DNA of 64,000 nucleotides from an uncultured Candidatus Saccharibacteria bacterium (GCA_938030095.1 CALHGK010000009.1:1-64000), one strand, 5' to 3'. Shown: positions 8,089 to 17,074, numbered from the stretch's first letter. The notes: generated by a model from the letters alone, not told the origin. A program made the numbers and translations.

Positions 8089-9297
8089 ATGTATATTGCA
8101 ATTCTTGGCCGGCAGCCGGCCCTGGGCGTGGCGGAGCTGGAGTGTTTGTATGGCGCGGCGGCGGTGCGTTGGTTTGGAGCGCAGGCCGCTACTATTACCT
8201 CTGATATATTCGATTTTGAGCGCCTGGGTGGTAGCCAAAAGGCGGGCCGAGTAGTACTAGAGCTGCGCGGCACTTGGCTAGCAGTGAGCCGGCAAATCGT
8301 CCGCCACTATAGCGCGCAGTGGCAGGGCGCGTCGCACAAGATTACGCTTGGCATCAGTGCCTATGGCTTCTCTGCTACCGCCCGCGAGGTGCAAAAGACC
8401 GGCCTTATTCTGAAGACAAAATTGCGCGCAACTGGCACGAGCCTGCGCCTTATTCCTAATGCCGCTCCAGCGCTCAACACCGCCACCAGCCATCACAACA
8501 AACTTGGTCGCTCACCGCATCATATCGAATTGCTGGTAGTGCGAGCCCAGGATGGGCGCGTTATTGTGGCGGAGAGTGTTGGCGCGCAAAACATTTCTGC
8601 CCTGGCCGCACGCGACCAAGCCCGTCCGCGCACCGATGCCTTCGTCGGTATGCTGCCGCCCAAGCTCGCCCGCATGATGGTCAATATGGCTGGGCCACTG
8701 GTGCAGCCCTCACCTGCTACTAAGCACTCAGCGCCGCGCCCCGTGCTGCTCGATCCCTTTTGCGGCACTGGCACCGTCCTGCAAGAGGCGCTCCTCCTGG
8801 GCTACGATGTGTGCGGCAGCGACCTAAACCCCAAGATGGTCAGCTATACCAGCGAGAACCTCACCTGGCTGCAGCACCGCTCTGCCGAGGCCACCCCTGG
8901 TACGGTGCATGGCGTTACTCAAGCCGATGCCACTACCCATCAGTGGCCACTTGCCCAGCAGCTCAGCGCTATCGTCTGCGAGACATACCTTGGCCAGCCC
9001 TTCTCTGCCCCACCCGCTCCGGCTAAGCTCAGCACTGTGCGTACCACGTGCAACCATATCATCAGCCATTTTCTCACTAATCTTCGTCCCCAGTTGAGCC
9101 CTGGCACACCACTGGTTATTGCGGTGCCCGCGTGGCGCAACAGCGACGGGCAGTTTACTCACCTGCCACTCATCACTCAGCTCGAGCAACTGGGCTACCA
9201 GCGCCGCCCACTCCAGCACGTTTACCCTGCCGGCCTCTGTTATTACCGCGAGAACCAGGTAGTCGCGCGAGAGTTGTTGGTGATGGAAGTAAAATAA
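8089..9297 (+). CDS. Trm11/Trm-G10-like RNA (guanine-N2) methyltransferase
   Basis: 402 residues. The N-terminus (MYIAILGRQPALGVAELE) resembles the THUMP-adjacent region of archaeal/eukaryal tRNA G10 methylases. The linker ARPRTDAFVGMLPPKLARMM and the SAM motif I DPFCGTGTVLQEA (about residue 222) are characteristic, as is GSDLNPKMV. The catalytic motif IV, normally DPPYG, reads CETYLGQP here (about 297-304), so either the substrate or the chemistry differs. The frame is open upstream to an ATG at 8029, but the -10 at 8077-8082 makes 8089 the likely start, without a leader. Confidence 0.8.
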   Translation: MYIAILGRQPALGVAELECLYGAAAVRWFGAQAATITSDIFDFERLGGSQKAGRVVLELRGTWLAVSRQIVRHYSAQWQGASHKITLGISAYGFSATAREVQKTGLILKTKLRATGTSLRLIPNAAPALNTATSHHNKLGRSPHHIELLVVRAQDGRVIVAESVGAQNISALAARDQARPRTDAFVGMLPPKLARMMVNMAGPLVQPSPATKHSAPRPVLLDPFCGTGTVLQEALLLGYDVCGSDLNPKMVSYTSENLTWLQHRSAEATPGTVHGVTQADATTHQWPLAQQLSAIVCETYLGQPFSAPPAPAKLSTVRTTCNHIISHFLTNLRPQLSPGTPLVIAVPAWRNSDGQFTHLPLITQLEQLGYQRRPLQHVYPAGLCYYRENQVVARELLVMEVK

Positions 9298-9311
9298 TAT
9301 TCACTAAAATA

Positions 9312-9342
9312 AAAGGTCTCAGCCATATCTACTGAGACCTTT
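9312..9342. terminator. Bidirectional terminator between convergent genes
   Basis: An 11-bp perfect stem (AAAGGTCTCAG / CTGAGACCTTT) with a nine-base loop. The minus-strand side is followed by TTTATTTTAG, so it is strongest for the gene at 9363-10025. Confidence 0.8.
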
Positions 9343-9362
9343 GTGATTGAAGATTAGAGCTA

Positions 9363-10025
9363 CTACCCTAACTCGTTATATTGTTTGTGCATACCTTCCA
9401 AGGCGACTGCGTCTTGATGCGCTGCAGTGCCAACAATTGTTGCCGCTTTATCGAGAAAATAGGAGTTGACTCCTTCTAGAGATTTATGTACGTTCCCTGC
9501 TATCTCTCGCACAGCATCTGGGTCAATTGCTCGATTGTATTCTTCTGCTCGTGCTATTTCCGCTTGGAGCGCTTTTAGTTGCTCCTTAGCATTTGTAACA
9601 GCCGCTAATGTTTCGCGTAGTTCCTTTTCGGTTTGCCACTTCTCATTGACTTCAACCGCTTTTGTATTAATCTCAGTAACAGTTGGCGGTACTTCAGTTG
9701 CACTCAGAGAAGATACTGGTGCTTCTTGTGTGCCTGTTTCATCATGAAGTGATGCGAGTATTTGATCCCGATTTTGTGGCCTTGTCGACTCGCTAGGCTT
9801 GGTAGAATTAGCAATTCCCTTTAATCTCTCTCGAAGCTCATCTGCAGTGGGCGGAGGAGTGTCCTGTGGGGCATCGTCCTGCCCTGATGGTAAACCACTC
9901 ACATCAACATATCGAAGTGCCTCAAGCTGCACCAAACCTGCCTCAATCTCCGAGCTACCACTCGGTCCACTGCCCGAATACGGCCACTCACCCTGCGATC
10001 CGGGCTTATCATATCGTCCTGCCAT
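9363..10025 (-). CDS. Hypothetical coiled-coil protein
   Basis: 220 residues. The N-terminal half is disordered (Gly/Ser/Pro/Asp-rich), followed by a Lys/Glu-rich coiled coil (about 130-165; EKELRETLAAVTNAKEQL) and an Ala-rich C-terminus. No membrane segment. Two adjacent ATG codons are available; the second (10025) has AAAGGAG at a five-base spacing, the first would be only two bases away. I do not recognise the family. The strong site and the downstream terminator mark it as a genuine gene. Confidence 0.65.
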   Translation of the reverse strand: MAGRYDKPGSQGEWPYSGSGPSGSSEIEAGLVQLEALRYVDVSGLPSGQDDAPQDTPPPTADELRERLKGIANSTKPSESTRPQNRDQILASLHDETGTQEAPVSSLSATEVPPTVTEINTKAVEVNEKWQTEKELRETLAAVTNAKEQLKALQAEIARAEEYNRAIDPDAVREIAGNVHKSLEGVNSYFLDKAATIVGTAAHQDAVALEGMHKQYNELG

Positions 10026-10169
10026 CATCACTCCTTTTTCGTGCCATTATTATGTCTTACTACAATTATTATACCACTATAGCGCCAGCTAGCCAATATC
10101 TGCCTGGCCAGCGCAGCCGCCAAAGCAAGCGCCACGCAGCGAGATGGTGCGATCTCATCCTCTCGCCGC

Positions 10170-10198
10170 TTGACTTCGCCCACGCCCTCACGTATAAT
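10170..10198 (+). promoter_or_regulatory. rpmA promoter TTGACT-17-TATAAT
   Basis: Near-consensus promoter. Transcription would start near 10205, giving a leader of about 28 bases that carries AAAGGAG (10222-10228). Confidence 0.8.
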
Positions 10199-10232
10199 CG
10201 TATAGATTGTTTATATTAGCTAAAGGAGTGAT

Positions 10233-10511
10233 ATGTCAAAAGTCAAAGCAGGTGGCTCAAGCAAGAACGTCCACAATAACGCTGGGGCGCGCCTTGGCGT
10301 CAAGCGCTTCGGTGGCCAGCAGGTCAACGCTGGTGAAGTCCTCGTCCGCCAGACGGGCGCTACGAAGATTGCCGGCCCTGGCACGTACATGAGCCGCAAC
10401 TACACCATCCACGCCGCTCACAGTGGTGTTGTCAGCTTCAAGAAGGTCAAGAAGTCTACCTTCACTGGCAAGACCCAGCCACGCACCCAGGTGTGTGTCA
10501 GCGCAGCGTAA
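10233..10511 (+). CDS. rpmA: 50S ribosomal protein L27
   Basis: 92 residues. The conserved KAGGSSKN start and RLGVKRFGGQQVNAGEVLVRQ core identify L27, whose N-terminal tail reaches the peptidyl transferase centre. The N-terminus begins MSKVKAGG with no cleavable Firmicutes-type extension. AAAGGAG lies four bases from the ATG. It stands as a single-gene unit with its own promoter and terminator; rplU (L21), its usual partner, is not adjacent. Confidence 0.97.
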   Translation: MSKVKAGGSSKNVHNNAGARLGVKRFGGQQVNAGEVLVRQTGATKIAGPGTYMSRNYTIHAAHSGVVSFKKVKKSTFTGKTQPRTQVCVSAA

Positions 10512-10535
10512 GTGTTTTATAGCGCACATGCAAGC

Positions 10536-10566
10536 GAAAAAGCCGCTCACAAAGAGCGGTTCTTTT
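10536..10566 (+). terminator. rpmA terminator
   Basis: Stem CCGCTC/GAGCGG (10543-10548 with 10554-10559), extended by A-T pairs, followed by TTCTTTTCTTG. Confidence 0.75.
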
Positions 10567-10608
10567 CTTGCTATTGCTCGGTCACTCATACTATATTACA
10601 CAAGCTAC

Positions 10609-10637
10609 TTGTAATGCGTCATATATTACCCTATAAT
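10609..10637 (+). promoter_or_regulatory. Promoter TTGTAA-17-TATAAT
   Basis: The -10 ends nine bases before the ATG at 10647, so the transcript has a leader of at most about three bases and no Shine-Dalgarno. Confidence 0.7.
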
Positions 10638-10646
10638 CACTGTATT

Positions 10647-11417
10647 ATGTACGACAAAAGAAACCAACAATGGACCGTTGCAGACGAGGCAAGCAGCCAC
10701 AGTAAAGAAGCCTCAGCCAAAGACTACATACGAGTGCACGTAGGTGGTATAGCTGGCAAGCTTGTTATCCTCCCACTAGCCAGCACGCACCAGCTCTTAT
10801 ACAACGATATAGAAAAGGGCAACATGCCAGAAACAATGAGCCCTCCTGACGGCGTTGGTGTATGGAATTTTAACATGCACCACGAGCTTGGTATACCGTA
10901 CAGTGAGAAAAACTTGAACAAAGGAGATACGCTGCGACATGACTTTTATATACTCCAGAAGCCCTCGTTAACTGTTGATTGGCTTTGTGGCCGCCTAGAT
11001 CCTACTATACAAGCCGAGCTTGCCAAACAGCCACCCAACCATTTTCGAGGTCGTGATTCTTGTACCATCGACTGGCATTGGTATAAGGATATGAGCAACC
11101 AGCTTCGTGAACCAGAGCTCGAAATGGTCATCGACGATGTCGTACGCAACGCTCACCAGCACATCACTATTACTGACAAAGCACTGCAGCATGGTATTAA
11201 AATAGATGATCGTGCCCTCCGCGAGCCAATCCGCCGCATCAAACGGCAAACAGAGCTCGCAACCATTGCACTCAAAAATCTGATGACAGACAAATACTTA
11301 GACAAGATGCGGCACTGGCAGCGCCCTGAGCTACCATCGCATGAGCGTGAGGAAAACGCCATACGTGCAAAGCTTGAAGCTATGTATGGATCCGATGATC
11401 CGGATTACGATCAATAA
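10647..11417 (+). CDS. Hypothetical soluble protein
   Basis: 256 residues, no membrane segment. It is rich in His, Asp and charged residues, with DSCTIDWHWYKDM in the middle and a basic, helical C-terminal part (REPIRRIKRQTELATIALKN). I do not recognise the family. The frame is open upstream, but the promoter TATAAT box makes the ATG at 10647 the likely start. The neighbouring hypotheticals at 9363, 11499 and 14004 have a similar hydrophilic character. Confidence 0.65.
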   Translation: MYDKRNQQWTVADEASSHSKEASAKDYIRVHVGGIAGKLVILPLASTHQLLYNDIEKGNMPETMSPPDGVGVWNFNMHHELGIPYSEKNLNKGDTLRHDFYILQKPSLTVDWLCGRLDPTIQAELAKQPPNHFRGRDSCTIDWHWYKDMSNQLREPELEMVIDDVVRNAHQHITITDKALQHGIKIDDRALREPIRRIKRQTELATIALKNLMTDKYLDKMRHWQRPELPSHEREENAIRAKLEAMYGSDDPDYDQ

Positions 11418-11498
11418 CTTTCACGCTACCTCTGTTGTCATATAGTCAAAAGATTTGAGGGTAGCCTATATTGCTCCCTGTCTGACGTGTCTACCACT

Positions 11499-12083
11499 TT
11501 ATCGTTTTAGCGCTCGCCGCACCAGTAGGCTATTATCCACCTCTCCGTCGCTCGCTTTTGCTGCCACACTCCCGACTAATCGGCGAGCGCTATCCCCATC
11601 GAGATGATCATATGTATTGTCACTTTGAGTGGGCAGTATTTCTGTTTCTTGTTCATCAGTTGAGTCATTCTGGTGAGTAGTATGAGTGGTATCAGCAACG
11701 GGCTGCAGCTTGCCATCCTCCATCATCACACCATAGGCTCTTTGCAGGTATGCATTAGTGAAGTCAATGTTTTGCTCCTGCAGCACCGCGAGCGGTACAC
11801 ATTTCTCGAGCTGGTGGATATTGCTTCGGTTGACTAGCTTAGTCATCCGCACTAGCACCGTGCCATCCTTGTCGATAATCTCTCTATCAATCCACCCTTC
11901 GTCGAGCTGACCGCTGCTGCGCAAGACATTCCACAGATGCTGCGGCACATCGTCGCGCTTGGGAATACTGTGCGTATCGGGATGAGTTGCACACTCTTTT
12001 GGCGTGCCGTCCGTCGTGATTGGCTGGGTCAAGAGGTACTCAGGCTGCCGTGGTGGGAGTGATGCCGAATATTTTTCCGTCAT
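11499..12083 (-). CDS. Hypothetical hydrophilic protein
   Basis: 194 residues, no signal or membrane segment. It holds a central folded-looking part (about 45-120; WIDREIIDKDGTVLVRMTKL) between disordered Thr/Asp/Gln-rich ends. A TATTAT box (12095-12090) ends six bases before the ATG, the same leaderless layout as other genes here; the -35 is weak (TTTTCT). I do not recognise the family. Convergent with the gene ending at 11417. Confidence 0.6.
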   Translation of the reverse strand: MTEKYSASLPPRQPEYLLTQPITTDGTPKECATHPDTHSIPKRDDVPQHLWNVLRSSGQLDEGWIDREIIDKDGTVLVRMTKLVNRSNIHQLEKCVPLAVLQEQNIDFTNAYLQRAYGVMMEDGKLQPVADTTHTTHQNDSTDEQETEILPTQSDNTYDHLDGDSARRLVGSVAAKASDGEVDNSLLVRRALKR

Positions 12084-12174
12084 CTTTTTATAATACCATG
12101 AAACAATGCTGAAGAAAAATCACTCAGAAGCAAGGGATCGCTGCACGCTTTGTTCGACAGCCCTCTGGCCTCTG

Positions 12175-12561
12175 TTATTCTTGGCTCATGCCCAGGTGAT
12201 ACTTAATGCGGGCCACTACGTCACCAATCATCACTTGCGACTTGACGAGGTAGTCATCCACTCCCAGCTGCTTGGCCCGCTCTTTGTCCTTGGGCTGGCT
12301 CAGCGCCGTCAGCATGATAACGCGGACGTTGGTAGTGTCTGGGGTGTTACGCAAGATATCGAGTACGTCAAAGCCGCTAATCTTGGGGATCATCACATCA
12401 AGCAAGATCAGATCAGGCCGAACATCGACCACCGCCGAGAGCGCATCTTCGCCATTATGCACCTCGCTTACCGCAAAGCCCTCCAGTTCGAGCCGCGAGC
12501 GATACACTGCCAGCAGCGCGGTGTCGTCTTCTACCAAGAGAATTTTCTTTCGTCTGTCCAT
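12175..12561 (-). CDS. Single-domain response regulator, orphan
   Basis: 128 residues forming a complete receiver domain: E11-D12-D13, phosphoacceptor D55 (ILLDVMIPKISGFD), T85 and K107 (DYLVKSQ). There is no output domain and no adjacent kinase; the nearest kinase in the window is at 2872-3609. The promoter TTGTAT-17-TACCAT puts the transcript start at or next to the ATG. It may serve the kinase at 2872 or a kinase outside the window. Confidence 0.88.
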   Translation of the reverse strand: MDRRKKILLVEDDTALLAVYRSRLELEGFAVSEVHNGEDALSAVVDVRPDLILLDVMIPKISGFDVLDILRNTPDTTNVRVIMLTALSQPKDKERAKQLGVDDYLVKSQVMIGDVVARIKYHLGMSQE

Positions 12562-12569
12562 ATGCCTTT

Positions 12570-12598
12570 ATGGTAGCGTAGATTTAGAACAAATACAA
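12570..12598 (-). promoter_or_regulatory. Promoter TTGTAT-17-TACCAT of the orphan regulator
   Basis: The -10 ends eight bases before the ATG at 12561; no Shine-Dalgarno. Confidence 0.6.
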
Positions 12599-12640
12599 TA
12601 CTTTTGGCGAACAATTGTTTGCATTTTGTTGGATATATGT

Positions 12641-13873
12641 CTACTCTGCGAACTTTTGCAGTGCGCTATCGAGCTGTGGGTCGCGGCCAGCGTTGCGGTC
12701 ATCGGTGCTCATTTTGACCTCAGTATCTGGCGCAATGCCGCCCTGCGAGATATTGCGGCCACTTGGGGTATACCAACGCGCCACGGTGATCTTGAGCTTA
12801 CGGCCGTCGGGCAGATTAAATAGCTGCTGCACGGTGCCCTTACCGAAGGTCTTTTCGCCGAGTAATGTCGCTGCTTTGTGGTCGTGCAATGCCCCCGCTA
12901 CGATCTCGCTGGCACTGGCGCTGTTGCCGTTGACGAGGACAGTCGTCTTCATCCCCTTGAGCAGTGCTTGGCCACTACTGTGCACCGTGTCACGCACGAC
13001 GTCGCCAGACTTCTCCACTACTACGACTTTGTTCTCAAGCCACAGGCTTGCGACCTCGCGAGCAGCCGTTACATAGCCGCCACCGTTGTCACGTAGGTCG
13101 AGCACTACCGCCCGCACCCCCTGCTGGACGAACTGCTCTGCCGCTTGGCGCGCGAGTCGGCCAGTTTGGTCATCAAACCGGGTAATGGTGAGGATCCCTA
13201 TGCCATCGCGAATCTGGCTACGCACACTGGCGTCACTTACCTTGGCCCGGACGATGGTATATTCCTCGGTCGATTCCTCACGCTGCATCACGAGCTTGAC
13301 GGTTGTGCCAGCCTCGCCCCGCACTTTGCCAGCCACTACCTCAGAGTTCTGCCCCACTACCGATTGACCATTAATACTACGGAAGATATCGCCAGCCCGC
13401 AGGCCTGCCTTGGCTGCTGGTGAGTCATCGACGACGCGCACTACCGTTGGATGGTTGCCCCGTGATGCGATCTCCACGCCAATACCGCTCACTTCGCCAT
13501 TGAGGCTACGGTCGAACTGCTCGGTCTCTTGCTTGTCCATGTAGGTGGTGTAGGGGTCGCCGGTAGCTGCAGCTAGGCCACGGTTAGCGCCATCGATCAA
13601 CTTGGTGTCGTCCAATTTACCATCATATTCTTCTTTAAGCTTGCGATAGGTCTGCTGCACACTACTGAGGTCGATGCTATCGGCCGATACCTTGAGGCCA
13701 AAGACTGGTGCAATCGCCGCATAGAGCTTGTCGGCATACATCCCTGCCACAAAGCCAGCCCCCAGCAGCAGCACCGCCACGAGCAGGGCTGTGAGCTGCG
13801 AGATAGTCAGCTTTTTTGGTTCATCATACTCATATTTCGAGCGGTTCGCGCTCGCCGTGTCACTCTGTACCAT
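12641..13873 (-). CDS. S41 family C-terminal processing protease (CtpA/Prc type)
   Basis: A membrane-anchored serine protease acting outside the membrane on protein C-termini. 410 residues: one signal-anchor helix (about 25-45), a PDZ domain (about 125-205; GIGVEIASRGNHPTVVRVV), and the S41 catalytic domain. The Ser-Lys dyad is visible as S320 in NGNSASASEIV and K345 in GEKTFGKGTVQ, with the usual 25-residue spacing. The promoter TTGCCA-16-TATAAT lies directly before the ATG. Family assignment is firm; the substrate is unknown. Confidence 0.93.
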   Translation of the reverse strand: MVQSDTASANRSKYEYDEPKKLTISQLTALLVAVLLLGAGFVAGMYADKLYAAIAPVFGLKVSADSIDLSSVQQTYRKLKEEYDGKLDDTKLIDGANRGLAAATGDPYTTYMDKQETEQFDRSLNGEVSGIGVEIASRGNHPTVVRVVDDSPAAKAGLRAGDIFRSINGQSVVGQNSEVVAGKVRGEAGTTVKLVMQREESTEEYTIVRAKVSDASVRSQIRDGIGILTITRFDDQTGRLARQAAEQFVQQGVRAVVLDLRDNGGGYVTAAREVASLWLENKVVVVEKSGDVVRDTVHSSGQALLKGMKTTVLVNGNSASASEIVAGALHDHKAATLLGEKTFGKGTVQQLFNLPDGRKLKITVARWYTPSGRNISQGGIAPDTEVKMSTDDRNAGRDPQLDSALQKFAE

Positions 13874-13881
13874 ACTATGGT

Positions 13882-13909
13882 ATTATACTACGCTCGGGCG
13901 GTGTGGCAA
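13882..13909 (-). promoter_or_regulatory. Promoter TTGCCA-16-TATAAT of the CtpA-type protease
   Basis: The -10 ends eight bases before the ATG at 13873, a leaderless layout. Confidence 0.7.
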
Positions 13910-13934
13910 AAGAATGTGAATAGCACACCGAGGC

Positions 13935-13962
13935 TTGCATTTTTGCCTCATCCTCGTATAAT
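13935..13962 (+). promoter_or_regulatory. Promoter TTGCAT-16-TATAAT
   Basis: Divergent from the CtpA promoter; drives the gene at 14004 with a leader of about 35 bases carrying GTGAGGT. Confidence 0.65.
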
Positions 13963-14003
13963 AGACAATTACCATTTTCTAACAAAACAAGTGAGGTTAC
14001 CTA

Positions 14004-14714
14004 ATGTCTCTTGCCGTTGTCAGCGCAGAAGCTGCGCCTGTTTACCTGTTACCATCCACTGTTGAGTGTAGCTCACCATTGTTCGTTGAGTCTGCCTCCA
14101 AGGCTTGCCAGGTTGGGCATCTTGCGCTTGTGCGCGAATCTACTACCCCATACAAAAGCAGCGAGGGGCTCGATGCCATGCGTACTATCGACCGCGAACG
14201 CCACCAGCGCGAGCAAATCCTCCACGGTGTCATCGACAGCCTCACACGCATCATTGCCAAGATGAAAGGGAGTGCCCGTGGTGACCAGCCACCCATCACC
14301 ATCACACATAGTGAGATTACCTACTCGGTGCATTATTTCTATGAGCGCTGTCTAGACTGCCGCGATTGCGGCCACGGTTTTAATCAAGACCTCTTAGCGC
14401 AGGAGCAGCACGGCTTTACCTACGGCGGTGAGAAGCCGCCCAGCACAAGCGAAGCAGTCAGCAACGTCAAAGAGCTCTTTGCCCTACTGGCTCATATGGC
14501 CCAGGCCTATACACGCGCCGCCTTTAGCAACAGCTACATCGCCCAGCTGCCCACTGATACCCAGCCCCTCCGGCGCTGCGAGAGCGATGATCCAATTGGC
14601 ACAGAGTATAACCAGTATGGCTACCGAGTTGGCCCGCCTGAGGTGAGCACTACCACTGATACAACCATCACCCAAACCGAAGCCCCGCACCAACCTACCC
14701 TATCTGCAGCGTAG
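14004..14714 (+). CDS. Hypothetical protein with a clustered-cysteine motif
   Basis: 236 residues, soluble. A helical middle part (about 55-95; DRERHQREQILHGVIDSL) is followed by YERCLDCRDCGHGF, a C-x2-C-x2-C cluster that could bind a metal, and a Thr/Pro-rich tail. A GTGAGGT site lies just before the ATG, with a promoter upstream and a terminator downstream. I do not recognise the family. Confidence 0.65.
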   Translation: MSLAVVSAEAAPVYLLPSTVECSSPLFVESASKACQVGHLALVRESTTPYKSSEGLDAMRTIDRERHQREQILHGVIDSLTRIIAKMKGSARGDQPPITITHSEITYSVHYFYERCLDCRDCGHGFNQDLLAQEQHGFTYGGEKPPSTSEAVSNVKELFALLAHMAQAYTRAAFSNSYIAQLPTDTQPLRRCESDDPIGTEYNQYGYRVGPPEVSTTTDTTITQTEAPHQPTLSAA

Positions 14715-14735
14715 GTCCCAAGAGTTCCACCCACC

Positions 14736-14770
14736 AAAAAACGACCACCGCTACCTGGGTGGTCGTTTGC
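14736..14770. terminator. Bidirectional terminator
   Basis: Nine-bp stem ACGACCACC / GGTGGTCGT (14741-14749 with 14758-14766). On the minus strand it is followed by TTTTTTGG, so it is strong for the CHAP hydrolase gene and weaker for the plus-strand gene. Confidence 0.85.
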
Positions 14771-14785
14771 GCTATATATTCTCTC

Positions 14786-16033
14786 CTACAGATAAATATA
14801 CGTATCGTACGTACTGGCGGGCACCGTCATTTCACTGTAGTGACCCCAGCCAGGACCGCCGGCGTTGAAGTAATTGAACTGGCTAATGCGGACAGTGTTG
14901 CTACCGGCATCGTAGCCCTCGATGTAGACGATATGCCCATACTGCCCTGCTGAGATGACGCCAAGGGCATTGGCTCGTGGAGTGCGGCCCGTCGAGAAAC
15001 CAGCGTTGCGAGCGGCAGCCGGCCACATGTTGGCGTTGCCCCAGTAGCGTGGCGCGTAGCCAGTCTTTTGGTAGGTCTTCCAGGCGGTGTAGCTCACACA
15101 CTGGCGGCAGCCATAGCCCAGTGGGTCCTCACCGCCACCAGTTGCGCCACCATGCGACATTGCATTAGCATCAACGGTACAGCCACCGGCCCAAGGGTAA
15201 CCACCCATCGAGCCATCACCAGATGAGGTTGATATTGCACCACCCGCTTTCTGAATAGTTCGCTGGATTTCATCCTGCTGTGCCTTCTGAACGCGAGCTT
15301 TCTCACTCTCGCGGTCTGCGGTGAGCTTTTGGTAGTTTGCTTCTTCGTTTTGCGTGCGGGCAAGGAGGTCAGCCTGCTCGCGCTCTTTGGCAGCGAGGGC
15401 TTCACGGGCGTTCTTTTGGTCAGCCAAGACACGCTCAACTTCCTTCTTTTGCTCCTCTAGCTGCTTTTTGAGCTTATTGACCCGAGTGATCGTCTCGCTC
15501 AGCGTGGTTTGAATGCTATCGCGGCGATCTTGCTCCACCACATAGTCACCAAGGCTCCGGCTACTGGCCAACATCTCCAGCGGGCTAATGGTGCGGTCGA
15601 CATACATATCGGCCAGCGTGTCGCCCAAGGCGTCTTGGTTGGCTTTGATGTCGCGCTTGGTCTGGGCGATTTTCTCTTGCAGTTGGTCGTGCTTCTTCTG
15701 GCTGATATCAATCTGCGCTTGGATCATCGCTTTCTGCTTCGACAAGACTTCGAGTTCATTTTGCAAGCTCTTTGCCTTCTCGTTCAGCTCCTTGGCCTGC
15801 GACTGATACTGCCCAATCTCCTTATTGAGCGCATCGATCTGCCGCTGGTATTCCTCCTGCGACACGGCCGAGGCAGTCCCGGTGGTCACACCAAGGTAGG
15901 TGCTGACTGGCGTACTCAGCGCCATAATTACGGCAGCTGCCACAATGACCGACTTGGTGGCAAGCCCCTTGGTTTTTTTGGGTGCGGCCACAGCAGTGTG
16001 GGCACGCGAAACAGATGTGGTGGATTGTTTCAT
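14786..16033 (-). CDS. Secreted coiled-coil CHAP-domain peptidoglycan hydrolase (PcsB-like)
   Basis: 415 residues. A basic N-terminus and one hydrophobic segment form a long signal peptide (about 22-60), followed by a long coiled coil (about 60-265; Lys/Glu/Gln heptads) and a C-terminal CHAP amidase/endopeptidase domain. Catalytic Cys312 lies in GCRQCVSYTAWK and His367 in QYGHIVYIEGY. This architecture is that of PcsB/CwlO-type enzymes whose coiled coil is controlled by FtsEX, and ftsE-ftsX lie directly upstream. The start was set by the perfect promoter TTGACA-17-TACCAT, seven bases from the ATG at 16033; an ATG 13 codons upstream overlaps the -35 and is unlikely. Confidence 0.9.
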   Translation of the reverse strand: MKQSTTSVSRAHTAVAAPKKTKGLATKSVIVAAAVIMALSTPVSTYLGVTTGTASAVSQEEYQRQIDALNKEIGQYQSQAKELNEKAKSLQNELEVLSKQKAMIQAQIDISQKKHDQLQEKIAQTKRDIKANQDALGDTLADMYVDRTISPLEMLASSRSLGDYVVEQDRRDSIQTTLSETITRVNKLKKQLEEQKKEVERVLADQKNAREALAAKEREQADLLARTQNEEANYQKLTADRESEKARVQKAQQDEIQRTIQKAGGAISTSSGDGSMGGYPWAGGCTVDANAMSHGGATGGGEDPLGYGCRQCVSYTAWKTYQKTGYAPRYWGNANMWPAAARNAGFSTGRTPRANALGVISAGQYGHIVYIEGYDAGSNTVRISQFNYFNAGGPGWGHYSEMTVPASTYDTYIYL

Positions 16034-16040
16034 ATTTCTT

Positions 16041-16069
16041 ATGGTAACAAGCGGTGTGTGCTTTGTCAA
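16041..16069 (-). promoter_or_regulatory. Promoter TTGACA-17-TACCAT of the CHAP hydrolase
   Basis: Consensus -35 with ideal spacing. The -10 ends seven bases before ATG 16033, so the mRNA is leaderless. It gives the hydrolase its own transcription apart from ftsEX. Confidence 0.8.
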
Positions 16070-16093
16070 CACAGGGCCTCCTTTGTATCAATG

Positions 16094-17074
16094 CTAAATC
16101 TTTAGGTAACGGCGGGTGGCCACCAGCGATGAGATGACGCCAATGCATGCGCCTAGTGCCATCATCACCAGGGCAATAAGCCACCAGTAGGATGCTGCCA
16201 TATCAATCGTGGGCTGGAGAGCAACCCCCCACTTCTTGAGCGAATTGCCCGAGAGAAAGAGCGTAATGATACCCAGTGTGGTCGCAATCACCGCGGCAAT
16301 CACCCCATACACCACAGCCTCCACAAGGAATGGCCCACGAATAAAGCCACGGTCGGCGCCAATCAGCTTCATCATCTCGATCTCATCGCGCCGGTTGAAG
16401 ATCGCCATGCGGATAGTATTGAAGATGATCAAGAACGAGATAGCGATAAAGAGGACACTAGCTGCCACCCCAGCCTTTTGCGACATATGCGTCCACTCTG
16501 CGATGCGCGTCGTACCGTTGCGCCGCTGGCTCATAAAGGTCGGCGTTTGGGTGGCGCTAATCAGTGGTTTGAGCGCAGAATTGGTATTGACGAAGTCTAT
16601 CAGCTGCGATGTGTCGTTGTTGTCATGCAGGGTGATGCGGATCGTCGCGGGCAGTGAATTCGTCGCCTCCTTAAGGGCGTTCAGTTTAGCCTCATCGTCC
16701 TTATTAGCCTTGGCGAATTGCTCCTTGGCTTCCTCGGTACTAATGAAGCGGACTGACTCGACGTTGCTGAGGCGGCGCAAACTTACCAGCACCGGCTGAG
16801 CCCGCTCCTCTGAGACATCAGGGCGGAGGTAGATCGAGCGGTCGATATCCTTGTTGATAGCCTGAGCAGTATCGGCCAGTGAACGCTGCGCGACGAAGGT
16901 CGTGAAGACAATCAGCAGTGTAATCGTCATCACCAGTGTCGCAGCAACCGTCAGCCAGGCGTTGCGGCTAAAGTTATTAACGCCGTAGTGGCACATCCGG
17001 ACAAACGTCAGCCACTGGCGACGGCGGCGCTTTTGCTGCATCAGGGCGCGGGCGGTATCTTTGCGGCGGCTCAT
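16094..17074 (-). CDS. ftsX: Cell division protein FtsX
   Basis: Membrane subunit of the FtsEX complex, which transmits ATP hydrolysis to cell-wall hydrolases at the septum. 326 residues: basic N-terminus, TM helix about 38-62, a large extracellular domain (about 63-200; IDRSIYLRPDVSEERAQPVL), then three TM helices (about 203-225, 252-275, 296-318) with the FtsX signature RRDEIEMMKLIGAD. The start overlaps the ftsE stop as ATGA. The expected extracellular partner, a coiled-coil hydrolase, is the next gene. Confidence 0.96.
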   Translation of the reverse strand: MSRRKDTARALMQQKRRRRQWLTFVRMCHYGVNNFSRNAWLTVAATLVMTITLLIVFTTFVAQRSLADTAQAINKDIDRSIYLRPDVSEERAQPVLVSLRRLSNVESVRFISTEEAKEQFAKANKDDEAKLNALKEATNSLPATIRITLHDNNDTSQLIDFVNTNSALKPLISATQTPTFMSQRRNGTTRIAEWTHMSQKAGVAASVLFIAISFLIIFNTIRMAIFNRRDEIEMMKLIGADRGFIRGPFLVEAVVYGVIAAVIATTLGIITLFLSGNSLKKWGVALQPTIDMAASYWWLIALVMMALGACIGVISSLVATRRYLKI

